Shown here: positions 49,701 through 55,403 of the stretch, in pieces
Layout of the letters: each line of letters opens with the position of its first letter
How positions within the stretch are numbered: position 1 is the first letter of the stretch
DNA from: Effrenium voratum
Lineage: Eukaryota; Sar; Dinophyceae; Suessiales; Symbiodiniaceae
Length of the DNA: 64,000 nt
Reading direction: 5' to 3'
Assembly (NCBI GenBank): GCA_963377175.1
Contig: CAUJNA010001502.1
Coordinates: 247,501-311,500 of the forward strand
The notes under the pieces: generated by a model
What the model saw: the letters and a program-made list of their open reading frames with translations, nothing else
What the model was told of the DNA's origin: nothing
The model's database searches: none
Translations under genes and position numbers: made by a program

Positions 49701-50422
49701 TTGAGAAAGCCACAAACATCAACTCTGCAAATGGCAAGCCACTGAATGTGGTCAAACAACTTGTCGCAGGTGCCTGGGGTGCACCACGGGGTCACTGGCC
49801 GTCACCCTAGTTGGGCCAAGTTGATTCATAGACCCAGGAGAATTCCCTTCTCCAGGGGAACACCCTGATTCCTGTCTAGACAGTTTTCGTTTGCAAACCA
49901 GGGGTCCACATAATGCTCTGGTCGGTTCCAACTTGGTCCGATGAGGTGACATCCCCGAACACACATCTCTGCCCAAGGGAGAGGCACATGGAGAATGCCC
50001 TTGTGCTCTCTGCGTATTGATTTGTTGGAGCGTTGCCTACACCTTAAAGCCTGGACGGGCTTTGCGATGGGTGGGGCTGGTCGGGGTGAAGAAAAGGTAT
50101 TCCATAAATGTAGGGTCCGGCAGTTCTGGTGGTTAAGGGATGATTCCCATTTACCCTGTACAAAAACCAGGTTCAAATACCAGGTTCAAATCTCCAACCC
50201 ATCCAGTAAGGGTGCCCGGAAAATAGGCCAAATCCGATGAACTTGTCCCTCTTCAAACCTACCTGCCCCCCAGCCTTGCTTGCCGCGCTGATCTTCTCAG
50301 TGGTGTCCTCCTTCATACCCTGCGAGGTAAAGCGTATGGTCGGTTTTCAGTGTGGTTCCTTAAAGGATGCGTCCAAAAACGGTGATTTACAAAGGGAGCC
50401 TCTAATTCAAAATATACATATT

Positions 50423-50461
<39 letters not shown>

Positions 50462-52706
50462 CTTTATATATTCCAGTCTTCCTTGGCCCCCCCAATGGTC
50501 ATGCTCAGTCAAGAAGGTGGCACAGTGCGACGATACAAGCCCCCTCCTCCCCCCTGTGGGATGGATGGGGGGGTCCATGGTCCCCCCCCTGACCCTCTTG
50601 TGGGAATGGGGGTTGGGGTTAGCGCAGTGCGCAGCTGCCCGCCCTGCTGTGGGATGGGAGGGGAGCTCGCCTCCCGCCCCTGGATGGACCCATACCATTG
50701 AGGGGGGGGGCTGGGGTCGAGGGGCAACGGGATCATAAATATAAATATACATGAATATGTATATATATATACAGTGTATATTATATATATATATATATAT
50801 CTCCCCTCCTAGTAGTCAAAGGGAATGATTTTGGTGCCATCCTGAGTTCAACCCGACAACCACAATAAATCCTGGTTCAACGCAACCTGGTTCGAACCCA
50901 GCTCAGGTGCGGCCAAGCGTCACTCAGAATGCCCATCACGTAGTCCGGATCCTGACGCGGCTGTGGATCCCTTGGGTGGTCTCAATCATCACATGTTGGG
51001 TCAGTCGAAGATGATGTATCTCTTGGAGGGGTCATTCTGACATGGGGGATATACGGAACCCTGCAAAACAACCCTCTCGCCAGGACGTGTTGCAAGGAAG
51101 TGTTGCATAGTTGGATAAGTGTCTAGAAACTTATTGACTATGCCAACTGCTGTGGGTGCAGCGGAATCTTGCACAACCCATTCTGCCTGAAGCAGGGGCA
51201 ACTCGTGACACGACTTGACGACATCTTTTTCGAGCTTCCTTTTGGGCAATCTTCAAACTACGGGCAAACTCCAAAAGGCTCTTTCGGTAAATAATATGTA
51301 CATTAAAGATTCAAGTTGAATTATAAAAACAAGGGCTTCATGTTCGGGGGGGGGGGGGGCATCCGGGCAACGCTTGACCGACCATCTGGGCAAGGCGCCA
51401 TCTTCACAGCCTCGCCCGACAGAAGGGACCTCGCCCGATGGTTGCGGGGGATTTGGAAGAGGCTTGAGTGCAAAGCTAGGTCCCGTCGAGAGGTTAGAAT
51501 AAGTTGGTACTTTTCCAGTAGAGATGTAGATTAGAGGTTTTCTGTAGTCTGTGTTAGTGGCGGAACGCTCCCAATAAAAAAGGGTGAGAAAGGGCACTAC
51601 TGGGGACCTAGAAAGAATTCCCCATTGAAGCAAATCAGTAGGGCCGCCCAAGATGCCCAACGCAAGCGCATAAAAATACGTGCAGTGAAAGGGAAACTGA
51701 GAGGAAAACAAGCCGCCCCCGTACCACGCGGGGAATTGTGTGTTGTTTTTTCTGGGGAACTCACATCCCAGTTTTCCTTTGGAAATGCTATTCACTCATC
51801 TTTTGATGGAATGTACGGGCCAAAACAAAGTCCAGGAGTCTTTGTTCACCCGAAAATTGGTTTTGGCCAGAAAGTAGAAAAGTCTAAGAAATCAGGGAGT
51901 GAGTCAAAGGGCAACCAAAGTAAACCACCCATTTTGTTGAGCCCTCATTGGTTGTTGGGGCCCTTTTGTAAACAACCAAAAAAAGACCTGACAAAATCCC
52001 GGCATTCAGGAATTGAGTTCATGATGAGCTCATGTTCAGCTGCAAAATGAGCAGATCTTATCCTGAGATGCACGAGTTCTTGAGCCGGCAAAGCTTTGCC
52101 CGCATCTGGCGGTATATACGTGATGAATATGATTCTGTTTCTCACTCACTTCTTGCTGGGTATGGATCAAAACCAAACCACCGGGGGCAGGTGTTACTCT
52201 CTCTTTCCATTTGCCAGTGCAACACATGCTGGGGTTACGGTATGTTTCGCCGTTCTTGGGAGGGGACCCCAACTCGGTTGCTTTCTGCTCCCCTGCTAAA
52301 AGTTTAACTTTTCGTGGTTTAGTACGGAAAACCACTTAGTTGGCAAAAAGTTAAAGTCCTAACATCCCTTGGCAAAATGCACCAAATCAGGGATCCTTAC
52401 ATTACACACCTGAACATTGCCTTGTCAATGGTGGCTTCCCTTAATTTTGGTGGAAAAAAACATGTCTCAAATGGGCAAGATGTATCTTTCAAGGAGCCCT
52501 GCAAAGTCAAATCGGTTGAGACCCCCCAGTTTCGGTTTGGGCCGTCCGGGCGTGATTTGGCGCTTCTCGGAGGCGTCCAGGCGGGGCGTCTGCTGGATGG
52601 CCCGCAGCATCCTGCGGGAAATGGGCCGTGGAGCTGGTCGCGTCTCGCGCCGGGAAACCGAAGCCCCTGAAAAATATGATATGATTGACATATAGTTCGA
52701 ATATAG

Positions 52707-52738
<32 letters not shown>

Positions 52739-54891
52739 TCCAAATATATCAGTATATATATATATATATATGTGTTTTATATATAATATATATGTGTGTG
52801 TGCGCCTTTCTTAACGTGCAAAGTACCCGAATGTTGATATATAGTCTAGGTCCTCCAGTGGTTTGAAGTCTATTTTAGTAGCGGAACCATCAAGAAAAAG
52901 AAGTAAAAGGGCAGTACTAGTAGTTCAAATATATGGATGTCATCTTTAACATGACAAGTACCCGAATTTTTGGATAGGTTTAAAGGGAAACGAGACACAC
53001 CCAAATAGCTCAATAGGCCTGCAATAGGCAATGGCTTCTTGCCAAGGGAGAAAAAAAAGGGGCACCCGTTGACAGTTGCCCACCAAAGGAAAAAACATCT
53101 CGCTTAAGGCTTAAGGGAGAAAAGACAAAAACCCGCTCTTGCAGTGTGAGCAAACAATGGCCCCAGCGTCACAGCCAGTGACCCCTGTAGAAGAAGGGAT
53201 TGTGGTGGTGGAATCCATCTTGGTAGTGGCAAACCCGTCAAAACAGGGAGAGAGTGCGACAAGGAGTTTGGTCTTTGCACATGGTCTGTGGGCTTGAGAG
53301 AGGGCAAGTCACACATTTCGGAGCCAGGTCCGAAAAGTATGCAGGGTAAAAGGGTTAGAGGGAGAAGGGGGTCTTCTGACGGCAAATCCAGGAGGTTCCA
53401 TTTCAATGGAAAATGGGTGCAAAAGCCTAAGGGGCATCAAACAACGCCTCAGGGGAAAATTGTGGCAGCGCATCTTAGGTTCAGGGCAACCTATCCGGGC
53501 AATTTACTAACTTTTTTTCACTGACTGGCTGTGAGGCATCCCCAAGTTCGACATAGACACACGCACAGACATATATATATATATATATGCGTTTGTATCA
53601 TAGGTGAGCTCGTTTTACCTCTAGCCAAGATCGCAAAACTGTGCAAACCTATGACGTGAAATGCGCCAGAGGGTCTGGATCTGCATCTCTGTGGGTTTCC
53701 TTTGGGGTCACGTCACCGCTTAGGAGCCTGGCGTTGGCCGTCTGGAGGAATGCGGCGCCTGAGAATCGGCCGGCGCTCTTCTTCGGCTCCACATTGGGTG
53801 TTGTTTTTTTCTAAAAGATTTGGACACCTAAAATCGCCTCAGCTTTCCTTTTTGGTTTCCCTTTGACACAAACACCAAAAAGGGATACCACTAACAAAAG
53901 ACCCCATGTTAGTTTGCAGGTGGCTTCCTGGCTATTCTCCTGAAGCCTCTTTGACTCCCTCCCGATCCCTACGAAAATTGAAAACCGCTTGCTGGGTGAA
54001 AGGGAAAATGAAAGAAACTCGAAAACGAAGCAAGCTCGGTTGAGTTTGGCAACAATTCAAGTACAAGCTCCCTCTACCGAAAGCAAAAGACCGAGCAAAA
54101 GAAAAGACACCTCACAACCCTTCATGTAACAACTAGCTTAGTCGTTCCCACTTCAAGATACACAACTCGAAACGGTCCCTCGACCCCCATGCGTTCAGCT
54201 CAGCTTGTGAGCCTGGGACTGGGACTCTACCCTCGAAGCTCACAAGACTTTTGGCAGATCCAGCGGGTTGCATGGACTTTTCCCAATTCTCAGCATGGGT
54301 GTGAAGGAAAATGCGGTGCCTTCCGAGTAGAACAATTCGGCGCCTGGTGTCCTTACCTCTCTCACCTGCGATCGAGGTCAACGCAATGGCTTAGGGGCCT
54401 CAACCCTTTGCGACCGGGAAATGAAAGCTGTGGCGCAAATGAGCCAAGCATGGGACACAACATGCAGGCCGAGTTCCTTTGGTCAGAGGCATGGTCTGCT
54501 GAAGGCAAAATTATGCCAACGATAAGCTGCCATGGACAAAACATGATGCCCGTTTGTTGGCTGGCTCATGAGCAAATAAGGTCGCCAGGGCAACAGCAAA
54601 CCATGGTGCCGCATGGAAACTAGACTAGCCTCCAAGCATCAACTTTTAACTTCGCGAAGAAACACAAAAAAGGGCCATCAACCCACACACACACACAAAA
54701 CAACAACACAGCAACAAAACAAAACAACAACAACAACAACAAAGCTGAGCTCTCGCGATTCTCCTGACTCTCTCTCCCTCTCTCCCTGTCTCTCATTTCG
54801 GATTTCAGGGCGAGTCGGCAAACGCGCTCCGCTCGTTAAGACCTGCGCCTCCCTTCAGCGTCTGGGAGGCCTTGGTGATGGAGTCCAGGAC
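20827..54891 (-). CDS. Coiled-coil protein gene, at least 27 exons, 5' partial
   Basis: Twenty-seven small minus-strand exons join in frame into a Lys/Glu/Ala-rich, mostly helical coiled-coil protein of about 480 codons in this window. Ordered landmarks: a helical start ([14 protein letters not shown]), [19 protein letters not shown], a [15 protein letters not shown] segment, [121 protein letters not shown], a proline turn ([12 protein letters not shown]), [28 protein letters not shown] and a C-terminal [11 protein letters not shown] recall similar unnamed proteins as a common expanded family in dinoflagellates; the function is unknown to me. Donors are about 5 GT, 13 GC and 7 GA (one ambiguous); acceptors are AG and, in all but one case, followed by G. 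Phase breaks between exons 2 and 3 and between 18 and 19 imply two missed exons. The start codon lies upstream of 54.9 kb. Confidence 0.85.
21838..21879 (-). CDS. Coiled-coil gene exon 26
   Basis: 42 bp, acceptor CATAG, GC donor. Encodes [14 protein letters not shown], the most recognisable motif of the family as I recall it. Confidence 0.9.
22921..22962 (-). CDS. Coiled-coil gene exon 25
   Basis: 42 bp, acceptor AGAAG, GA donor. Encodes [14 protein letters not shown]. Confidence 0.8.
23208..23243 (-). CDS. Coiled-coil gene exon 24
   Basis: 36 bp, acceptor GCCGAG, GA donor. Encodes [12 protein letters not shown]. Confidence 0.8.
23644..23682 (-). CDS. Coiled-coil gene exon 23
   Basis: 39 bp, acceptor CCGCAG, GC donor. 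Encodes [13 protein letters not shown]. Confidence 0.8.
23995..24027 (-). CDS. Coiled-coil gene exon 22
   Basis: 33 bp, acceptor TTCCAG, GC donor. Encodes [11 protein letters not shown]. Confidence 0.8.
24757..24822 (-). CDS. Coiled-coil gene exon 21
   Basis: 66 bp, acceptor TTCGAG, GA donor. Encodes [20 protein letters not shown] and YE. Confidence 0.85.
25547..25667. mobile_element. Hairpin repeat with 27-bp perfect inverted ends
   Basis: Arms 25547-25573 and 25641-25667 are perfect reverse complements beginning CTGTGGATGGACG; the loop is 67 bp. A diverged copy is at 11562-11680. A MITE is the simplest explanation; the transcript would form a strong stem. Confidence 0.85.
26080..26127 (-). 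CDS. Coiled-coil gene exon 20
   Basis: 48 bp, acceptor GCTCAG, GC donor. Encodes [16 protein letters not shown]. Confidence 0.85.
26601..26720. mobile_element. hAT-like MITE, copy 1
   Basis: Ends CAGGGATCCTT and AAGGAGCCCTG (inverted, one mismatch); CAGGG termini are typical of hAT elements. The flanks TACCCAAG and CTGCCAAG could be a decayed 8-bp duplication. About 80% like 52382-52502 by eye. Confidence 0.75.
27116..27216. mobile_element. MITE family CTCAC, best-preserved copy
   Basis: CTCACCTGCTGAGT and ACTCAGGAAGTGAG are inverted repeats and TTAA flanks both ends (27112-27115, 27217-27220). The interior has TTTGCCACTAAAATGGTC and AAAAGTTTAAAGTTCATG. Confidence 0.85.
27297..27342 (-). 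CDS. Coiled-coil gene exon 19
   Basis: 46 bp, acceptor TCCGAG, GC donor. Encodes [15 protein letters not shown], a proline linker between coiled-coil halves. Its phase implies one exon missed between it and exon 18. Confidence 0.75.
29255..29341 (-). CDS. Coiled-coil gene exon 18
   Basis: 87 bp, acceptor GCCCCAG, GC donor. 29 codons including [20 protein letters not shown] and GLAKQRLNQ. Confidence 0.9.
29436..29530. repeat. CCAG/CCAA simple repeat
   Basis: Imperfect tandem CCAG, AAGC and CCAA tetramers. Long frames in both orientations across it are artefacts. Confidence 0.85.
29590..29694. mobile_element. MITE family CTCAC copy
   Basis: Ends CTCAGGCCCTGAGTGGATTG and AACCTGGGGAATGAG, with a conserved AAAAGTTAAGTCCAGG near the right end. 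Confidence 0.7.
30374..30427 (-). CDS. Coiled-coil gene exon 17
   Basis: 54 bp, acceptor TGCTAG, GC donor. Encodes [18 protein letters not shown]. Confidence 0.85.
30512..30553. repeat. CT microsatellite
   Basis: T-run followed by about 14 CT units. Confidence 0.95.
31603..31647 (-). CDS. Coiled-coil gene exon 16
   Basis: 45 bp, acceptor CCCCAG, GC donor. Encodes [16 protein letters not shown] complete MITE lies 23 bp upstream of the acceptor side. Confidence 0.8.
31671..31803. mobile_element. MITE family TGTTGACCCC, best copy
   Basis: 133 bp with TA on both flanks (31669-31670, 31804-31805). Ends GTGTTGACCCCATATTAATC and its near complement. Lies 23 bp upstream of exon 16's acceptor side. 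Confidence 0.85.
32137..32240. mobile_element. MITE family CTCAC copy
   Basis: CACTTCCCAAGTGGATTGAC at the left and ACTCAGGGAGTGA at the right, with CCACAAAAAATTGCCCAAGC inside. Confidence 0.7.
32335..32550. repeat. Interspersed GCTTTCGCGG motif cluster
   Basis: About eleven copies or near-copies of a 9-10 bp motif GCTTTCGCGG (variants with TTTTGC, GCATTCGCGG) at irregular 12-40 bp spacing. Not a simple tandem array. Origin unknown. Confidence 0.75.
32872..32879. other. Target-site duplication, left (DNA transposon)
   Basis: GTCATATG, identical to 39362-39369 and directly abutting the inverted termini. Confidence 0.85.
32880..32909. repeat. Left terminal inverted repeat
   Basis: Pairs with 39331-39361. 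Over the outer 24 positions there are three substitutions and one 1-bp indel. Confidence 0.8.
33458..34801 (-). pseudogene. C5 cytosine methyltransferase, C-terminal half (disrupted)
   Basis: The first segment (34801-33947, 284 codons) contains motif VIII as [17 protein letters not shown] (residues 42-57), a variable target-recognition-like region, and motif IX as [15 protein letters not shown] (residues 214-228). Motif X follows in another frame as [13 protein letters not shown] near 33.92 kb, ending NWRSG, and a last coding-like segment [17 protein letters not shown] ... [10 protein letters not shown] ends at a TGA at 33458. The frame change near 33.95 kb and a stop at 33693 could be introns or decay. 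Motifs I, IV (catalytic PC) and VI (ENV) are absent here, so as it stands the product cannot be a complete enzyme. The segment opens at a TTG; CTTACTTTCAG just upstream could be a splice acceptor. Predicted ancestral role: methylating cytosines in DNA. Confidence 0.65.
34813..35676 (-). CDS. Cysteine-cluster protein of the transposon
   Basis: 288 codons from the ATG at 35676; the open frame extends to 35814, but the upstream part lacks family character and a CAG precedes the ATG by a few bases. The N-terminus has a cluster CTCCLCNCK, then a conserved block with [12 protein letters not shown] and a CxxC ([18 protein letters not shown]), followed by a Lys/Glu-rich region containing [17 protein letters not shown] and [13 protein letters not shown] recall this arrangement from unnamed, highly repeated dinoflagellate proteins; the cysteine pairs suggest zinc binding. 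Its stop at 34813 is immediately followed, in another frame, by the methyltransferase segment. Confidence 0.65.
   Translation of the reverse strand: MEDDVASVAPSSTATAARAGGLSALPVSLSLSKACTCCLCNCKSTDESPLASHELGIEFDDQFCQYGGVRPWNKYRRVRNPETDAFNRVPEGRLCMLCFGTFRSLGLDYQYSSYGAYYKHVRENPKEHTKFLQSVKEYIRLKNESPGTRVDREAVKKASTTLHSESKTGMKLKGPKKEFVLLEHWDTKLDGELDESKVVQEVWQGKKVKGVWKTVGRVGVLTGEQYEDTNMSQRTEEHSGHGPFAEEALETKREVLQKVLNDAEEERQKHSVAAGPAATVLRPYFQR
35980..36345. other. AT-rich spacer inside the transposon
   Basis: No coding signal. TTTCTCTGCG and TTTCGCAG-like motifs recur. It separates the two gene pairs of the element and could contain the promoter for the downstream pair. Confidence 0.4.
36485..37478 (-). 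pseudogene. Degraded transposon ORF with cysteine motif
   Basis: Begins ATG in [20 protein letters not shown], a Gly/Pro/Glu repeat region, then shifts frame near 37.32 kb ([10 protein letters not shown] ... [17 protein letters not shown], acidic [20 protein letters not shown]). It shifts again near 36.9 kb (an SSSAGPG repeat, then [20 protein letters not shown]) and once more near 36.66 kb ([15 protein letters not shown] ... [20 protein letters not shown], stop 36485). Each segment has coding-like third positions, so I read one ancestral ORF broken by three frame changes. Cys/His spacing suggests a zinc-binding module. Family not named; function probably DNA binding within the element. Confidence 0.6.
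37646..39058 (-). CDS. DDE/RNase-H-like transposase candidate
   Basis: 470-codon uninterrupted frame. Residues 50-95 are Arg/Gly/Gln-rich. Residues 135-185 ([15 protein letters not shown] ... [14 protein letters not shown]) look like a helical DNA-binding segment. A catalytic-core pattern follows: MFDESSF with D214, [14 protein letters not shown] with D302, and LCAQHRNGN with C329 and H332. This D ... D ... CxxH order is known for transposases with an insertion in the RNase H fold (hAT, MULE, Kolobok, Dada groups). A final catalytic Glu is not assigned and may lie in a lost 3' exon; the frame runs out into LLDFFSGPW and unrelated residues. Start chosen as the first ATG, about 300 bp inside the right terminus. 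Assignment is by motif only. Confidence 0.65.
   Translation of the reverse strand: METFAWRDTEGVTLKLFGKHFHRSLPFGSMAALGLDQVLELANAYDAQGNEGRGEGAERERRRGRGQARRQPLGRGLRQRNQRANLQARRAGALFAVKKGQLVLQSEHFNKTGQARTQDHQLPDAELSRKVATGKGKWKTWTPEAVLRAGFGHERATCRQVASEVEGASASHSRNARFACASAACRFQEQSCEKVAADSLARPLKFFIRSLMFDESSFALKVGTDPANSCSVLCSHAQWAMASPPSVAGGQPTIRDEHVVRPPQILAPMNSATMWKTLSEHPGGLGPRNVAAEHTCTLTTCDSHSTNIKMLKHFDSTLPADHLFLPTLCAQHRNGNVVEQLTHLLGNLSGCFCVSRVLNSRHAVQALRRRTRAALERDLVFLESEPVGVQAEWAEARSLTRRFLKMAAMFDAAAKKDDDSAADAAAAGEAQVELPAGRAQLLDFFSGPWSGLPLACVVGLQPRVFSFCCV
39331..39361. repeat. Right terminal inverted repeat
   Basis: Reverse complement matches 32880-32909 as described for the element. Confidence 0.8.
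39362..39369. other. Target-site duplication, right (DNA transposon)
   Basis: GTCATATG, perfect copy of 32872-32879. Confidence 0.85.
39370..40314 (-). other. Intron right of the transposon
   Basis: Ordinary intron sequence with GGACCCCCGAACATGG / CAAAAGGGCTAGCCCCC repeat-like boxes. No exon recognised. Confidence 0.4.
40315..40373 (-). CDS. Coiled-coil gene exon 15
   Basis: 59 bp, acceptor CGCCAG (the only one followed by A), GA donor. Encodes [19 protein letters not shown]. The following intron contains the 6.5-kb DNA transposon. Confidence 0.8.
41551..41815. repeat. About 75-bp tandem repeat, 3.4 units
   Basis: Each unit has a (T/C)TTACCCTT box, a GGAGAACCCTTTCAGTCCAC-like box and TTTCCGTGAACGTGAATG. 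Units start near 41551, 41628, 41700 and 41777 and are 70-85% alike by eye. Confidence 0.8.
42417..42523. mobile_element. MITE family TA-1, copy 2
   Basis: TA on both sides; GGTCTTCCAGTAG at one end and ACTGGGGGACC at the other. The interior GAGGTTAGAATAAGGGTACC matches copies 1 and 3. Its end is 19 bp from exon 14. Confidence 0.9.
42543..42605 (-). CDS. Coiled-coil gene exon 14
   Basis: 63 bp, acceptor GCTGAG, GT donor. Encodes [23 protein letters not shown]-flanked MITE ends 19 bp beyond the exon. Confidence 0.85.
43054..43102 (-). CDS. Coiled-coil gene exon 13
   Basis: 49 bp, acceptor GCTCAG, GC donor. Encodes [16 protein letters not shown] plus one base. Confidence 0.8.
43697..43722. 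repeat. AT microsatellite
   Basis: TA dinucleotide run. Confidence 0.9.
44529..44573 (-). CDS. Coiled-coil gene exon 12
   Basis: 45 bp, acceptor CTGCAG, GT donor (GTGAAT). Encodes [15 protein letters not shown]. Confidence 0.8.
45395..45508. mobile_element. MITE family TA-1, copy 3
   Basis: GGCCCTCCAGTAG and CTACTGGTGGACC ends. The right flank is TA, the left flank has decayed to CA. Confidence 0.85.
45598..45669 (-). CDS. Coiled-coil gene exon 11
   Basis: 72 bp, acceptor AGTTAG, GT donor. Encodes [20 protein letters not shown] and SLIQ, continuing exon 10 without a break in sense. Confidence 0.9.
45888..45934. mobile_element. MITE family CTCAC fragment
   Basis: TTGTTTACCACCAAACTGG and AAAAAGTGGGAGTGAG only. 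Confidence 0.5.
46028..46104. repeat. TTGG microsatellite
   Basis: About 18 near-perfect TTGG units; all open frames across it are spurious. Confidence 0.95.
46492..46593 (-). CDS. Coiled-coil gene exon 10
   Basis: 102 bp, acceptor CGCGAG, GA donor. 34 codons including [20 protein letters not shown], then [14 protein letters not shown]. Confidence 0.85.
46690..46724. repeat. CT microsatellite
   Basis: CT dinucleotide run. Confidence 0.9.
47592..47676 (-). CDS. Coiled-coil gene exon 9
   Basis: 85 bp, acceptor GTCTAG, GA donor. Encodes [20 protein letters not shown], then GAGQSLEE: a clear heptad-type helix. Confidence 0.85.
48712..48758 (-). CDS. Coiled-coil gene exon 8
   Basis: 47 bp, acceptor TCGGCAG, GA donor. 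Encodes [15 protein letters not shown] plus two bases. Confidence 0.8.
49280..49385. mobile_element. MITE family CTCAC copy
   Basis: CTCACTTCCTGAGTGGATTG on the left, GCTGGTGAG on the right; the flanks CCCTA and TAGGG extend the inverted repeat. Confidence 0.8.
49388..49495. mobile_element. Short inverted-repeat element, GGGAATGA family, copy 2
   Basis: GGGAATGACAAG at the left and TTCTCATTCCC at the right. Directly abuts the previous MITE and ends 22 bp from exon 7's donor. Confidence 0.6.
49518..49556 (-). CDS. Coiled-coil gene exon 7
   Basis: 39 bp, acceptor GTGCAG, GC donor. Encodes [13 protein letters not shown]. An inverted-repeat element ends 22 bp beyond the donor side. Confidence 0.75.
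50275..50319 (-). CDS. Coiled-coil gene exon 6
   Basis: 45 bp, acceptor CTCGCAG, GC donor. Encodes [15 protein letters not shown]. Confidence 0.75.
50424..50460. repeat. AT microsatellite
   Basis: TA dinucleotide run. Confidence 0.95.
50740..50803. repeat. AT microsatellite
   Basis: Imperfect TATA tract. Confidence 0.9.
50922..50951 (-). CDS. Coiled-coil gene exon 5
   Basis: Acceptor GTCAG, encodes [10 protein letters not shown] in phase 0. The donor is GA at 50920-50921, or GC three bases later. Confidence 0.65.
51411..51429 (-). CDS. Coiled-coil gene exon 4 (19-bp microexon)
   Basis: Acceptor GGCGAG, GC donor. One base completes the exon 3 codon, then SLLSGE. It is the only nearby segment that restores phase between exons 3 and 5. 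Confidence 0.5.
51479..51608. mobile_element. MITE family TA-1, copy 4
   Basis: TA flanks both ends. The left end GGTCCCGTCGAGAGG has lost part of the inverted repeat and an internal CCAGTAGAGATG suggests a partial duplication; the right end is CTACTGGGGACC. 49 bp upstream of microexon 4's acceptor side. Confidence 0.8.
51822..51905. mobile_element. MITE family CTCAC, degraded
   Basis: AAAGTCCAGGAGTCTTTGTTCACC and a terminal ATCAGGGAGTGAG. Confidence 0.5.
52275..52377. repeat. Dispersed repeat, AAAAGTTTAAC family, copy 2
   Basis: Second copy of the 2567-2649 repeat with an extra GTGGTTTAGTACGGAAAACCAC palindromic centre. Confidence 0.75.
52382..52502. mobile_element. hAT-like MITE, copy 2
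   Basis: CAGGGATCCTTACATTACAC at the left, AAGGAGCCCTG at the right. Immediately follows the previous repeat. Confidence 0.8.
52552..52611 (-). CDS. Coiled-coil gene exon 3
   Basis: 60 bp, acceptor CCCGCAG, GC donor. Encodes [19 protein letters not shown] with strong third-position G/C. Confidence 0.75.
52698..52800. repeat. TA/GA microsatellite cluster
   Basis: TA run, AG run (52719-52738), then a further TA and TG tract. Confidence 0.9.
52849..52925. mobile_element. MITE family TA-1, copy 5 (internal deletion)
   Basis: TA then GGTCCTCCAGTGG, directly joined to AGTCTATTTTAGTAGCGGAACC; the right terminus is lost. Confidence 0.7.
53570..53590. repeat. AT microsatellite
   Basis: Short TA run. 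Confidence 0.85.
53717..53758 (-). CDS. Coiled-coil gene exon 2
   Basis: 42 bp, acceptor TCTCAG, GT donor. Encodes [13 protein letters not shown]. Leaves one base while exon 3 needs two, so an exon is missing between them. Confidence 0.65.
53759..54842 (-). other. Intron 1 of the coiled-coil gene
   Basis: Non-coding. An ACA/CAA-rich patch lies near 54.68-54.74 kb. No MITE recognised. Confidence 0.5.
54843..54891 (-). CDS. Coiled-coil gene exon 1 (first seen)
   Basis: 49 bp, acceptor ATGCAG, GT donor. Encodes [16 protein letters not shown] and leaves one base, completed by exon 2. Confidence 0.7.
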
Positions 54892-55162
54892 CTGCATGGA
54901 TGCCCCCGGTAGCTAGCGTTGGTGGGAAACATGTTATTTTTTACCCCTTAGCAACAACTCATTTTTTTAATATTGCCCCCCTTAACAACAACTCATTTGC
55001 GGGAAGAACCATTAACCAATTACTTTACCTTGTGCATGTTGCATCTTTGCTTACTCTGGTTTGGTTGACATCCAACCACTCAACTGCTAAATTTCAAATT
55101 GTCGCTCCCCTTCCAACGTCAACCAAGTCTTGTTCAACCAACTTGGAAGGTGCACCTGTTAG

Positions 55163-55167
55163 ACACT
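55163..55167. other. Target-site duplication, left (LTR element)
   Basis: ACACT, identical to 63622-63626. Confidence 0.9.
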
Positions 55168-55310
55168 TGTGAATGTAGCAAGCAAATCGGGCTCTTACTT
55201 TTCGCTTCGAGCGCTATGACTCAAGGGCCCTCGTACCAGAATGGCCCGGTCATGCACAACATGTTCAACACCCTGGCTTCAATCTATACAAATTACAGGG
55301 AGAATTCACA
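55168..55310 (-). repeat. 3' LTR
   Basis: 143 bp, begins TGTG and ends CACA on the plus strand. Differs from the other LTR at 55174 (T/C) and about 55203 (C/T). Confidence 0.95.
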
Positions 55311-55326
55311 CTCAACCTGCTTTCAG
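55311..55326 (-). promoter_or_regulatory. Weak polypurine tract
   Basis: On the minus strand GAAAGCAGGTTGAG directly precedes the 3' LTR. It is mostly purine but interrupted by C and TT. Confidence 0.45.
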
Positions 55327-55403
55327 GTGTTGAACCGCTTCACAGCAAAAAAAGATGTGGCACTCTGTCACATTGTTCTCACGACTTCTCATTCGGATCT
55401 GTT

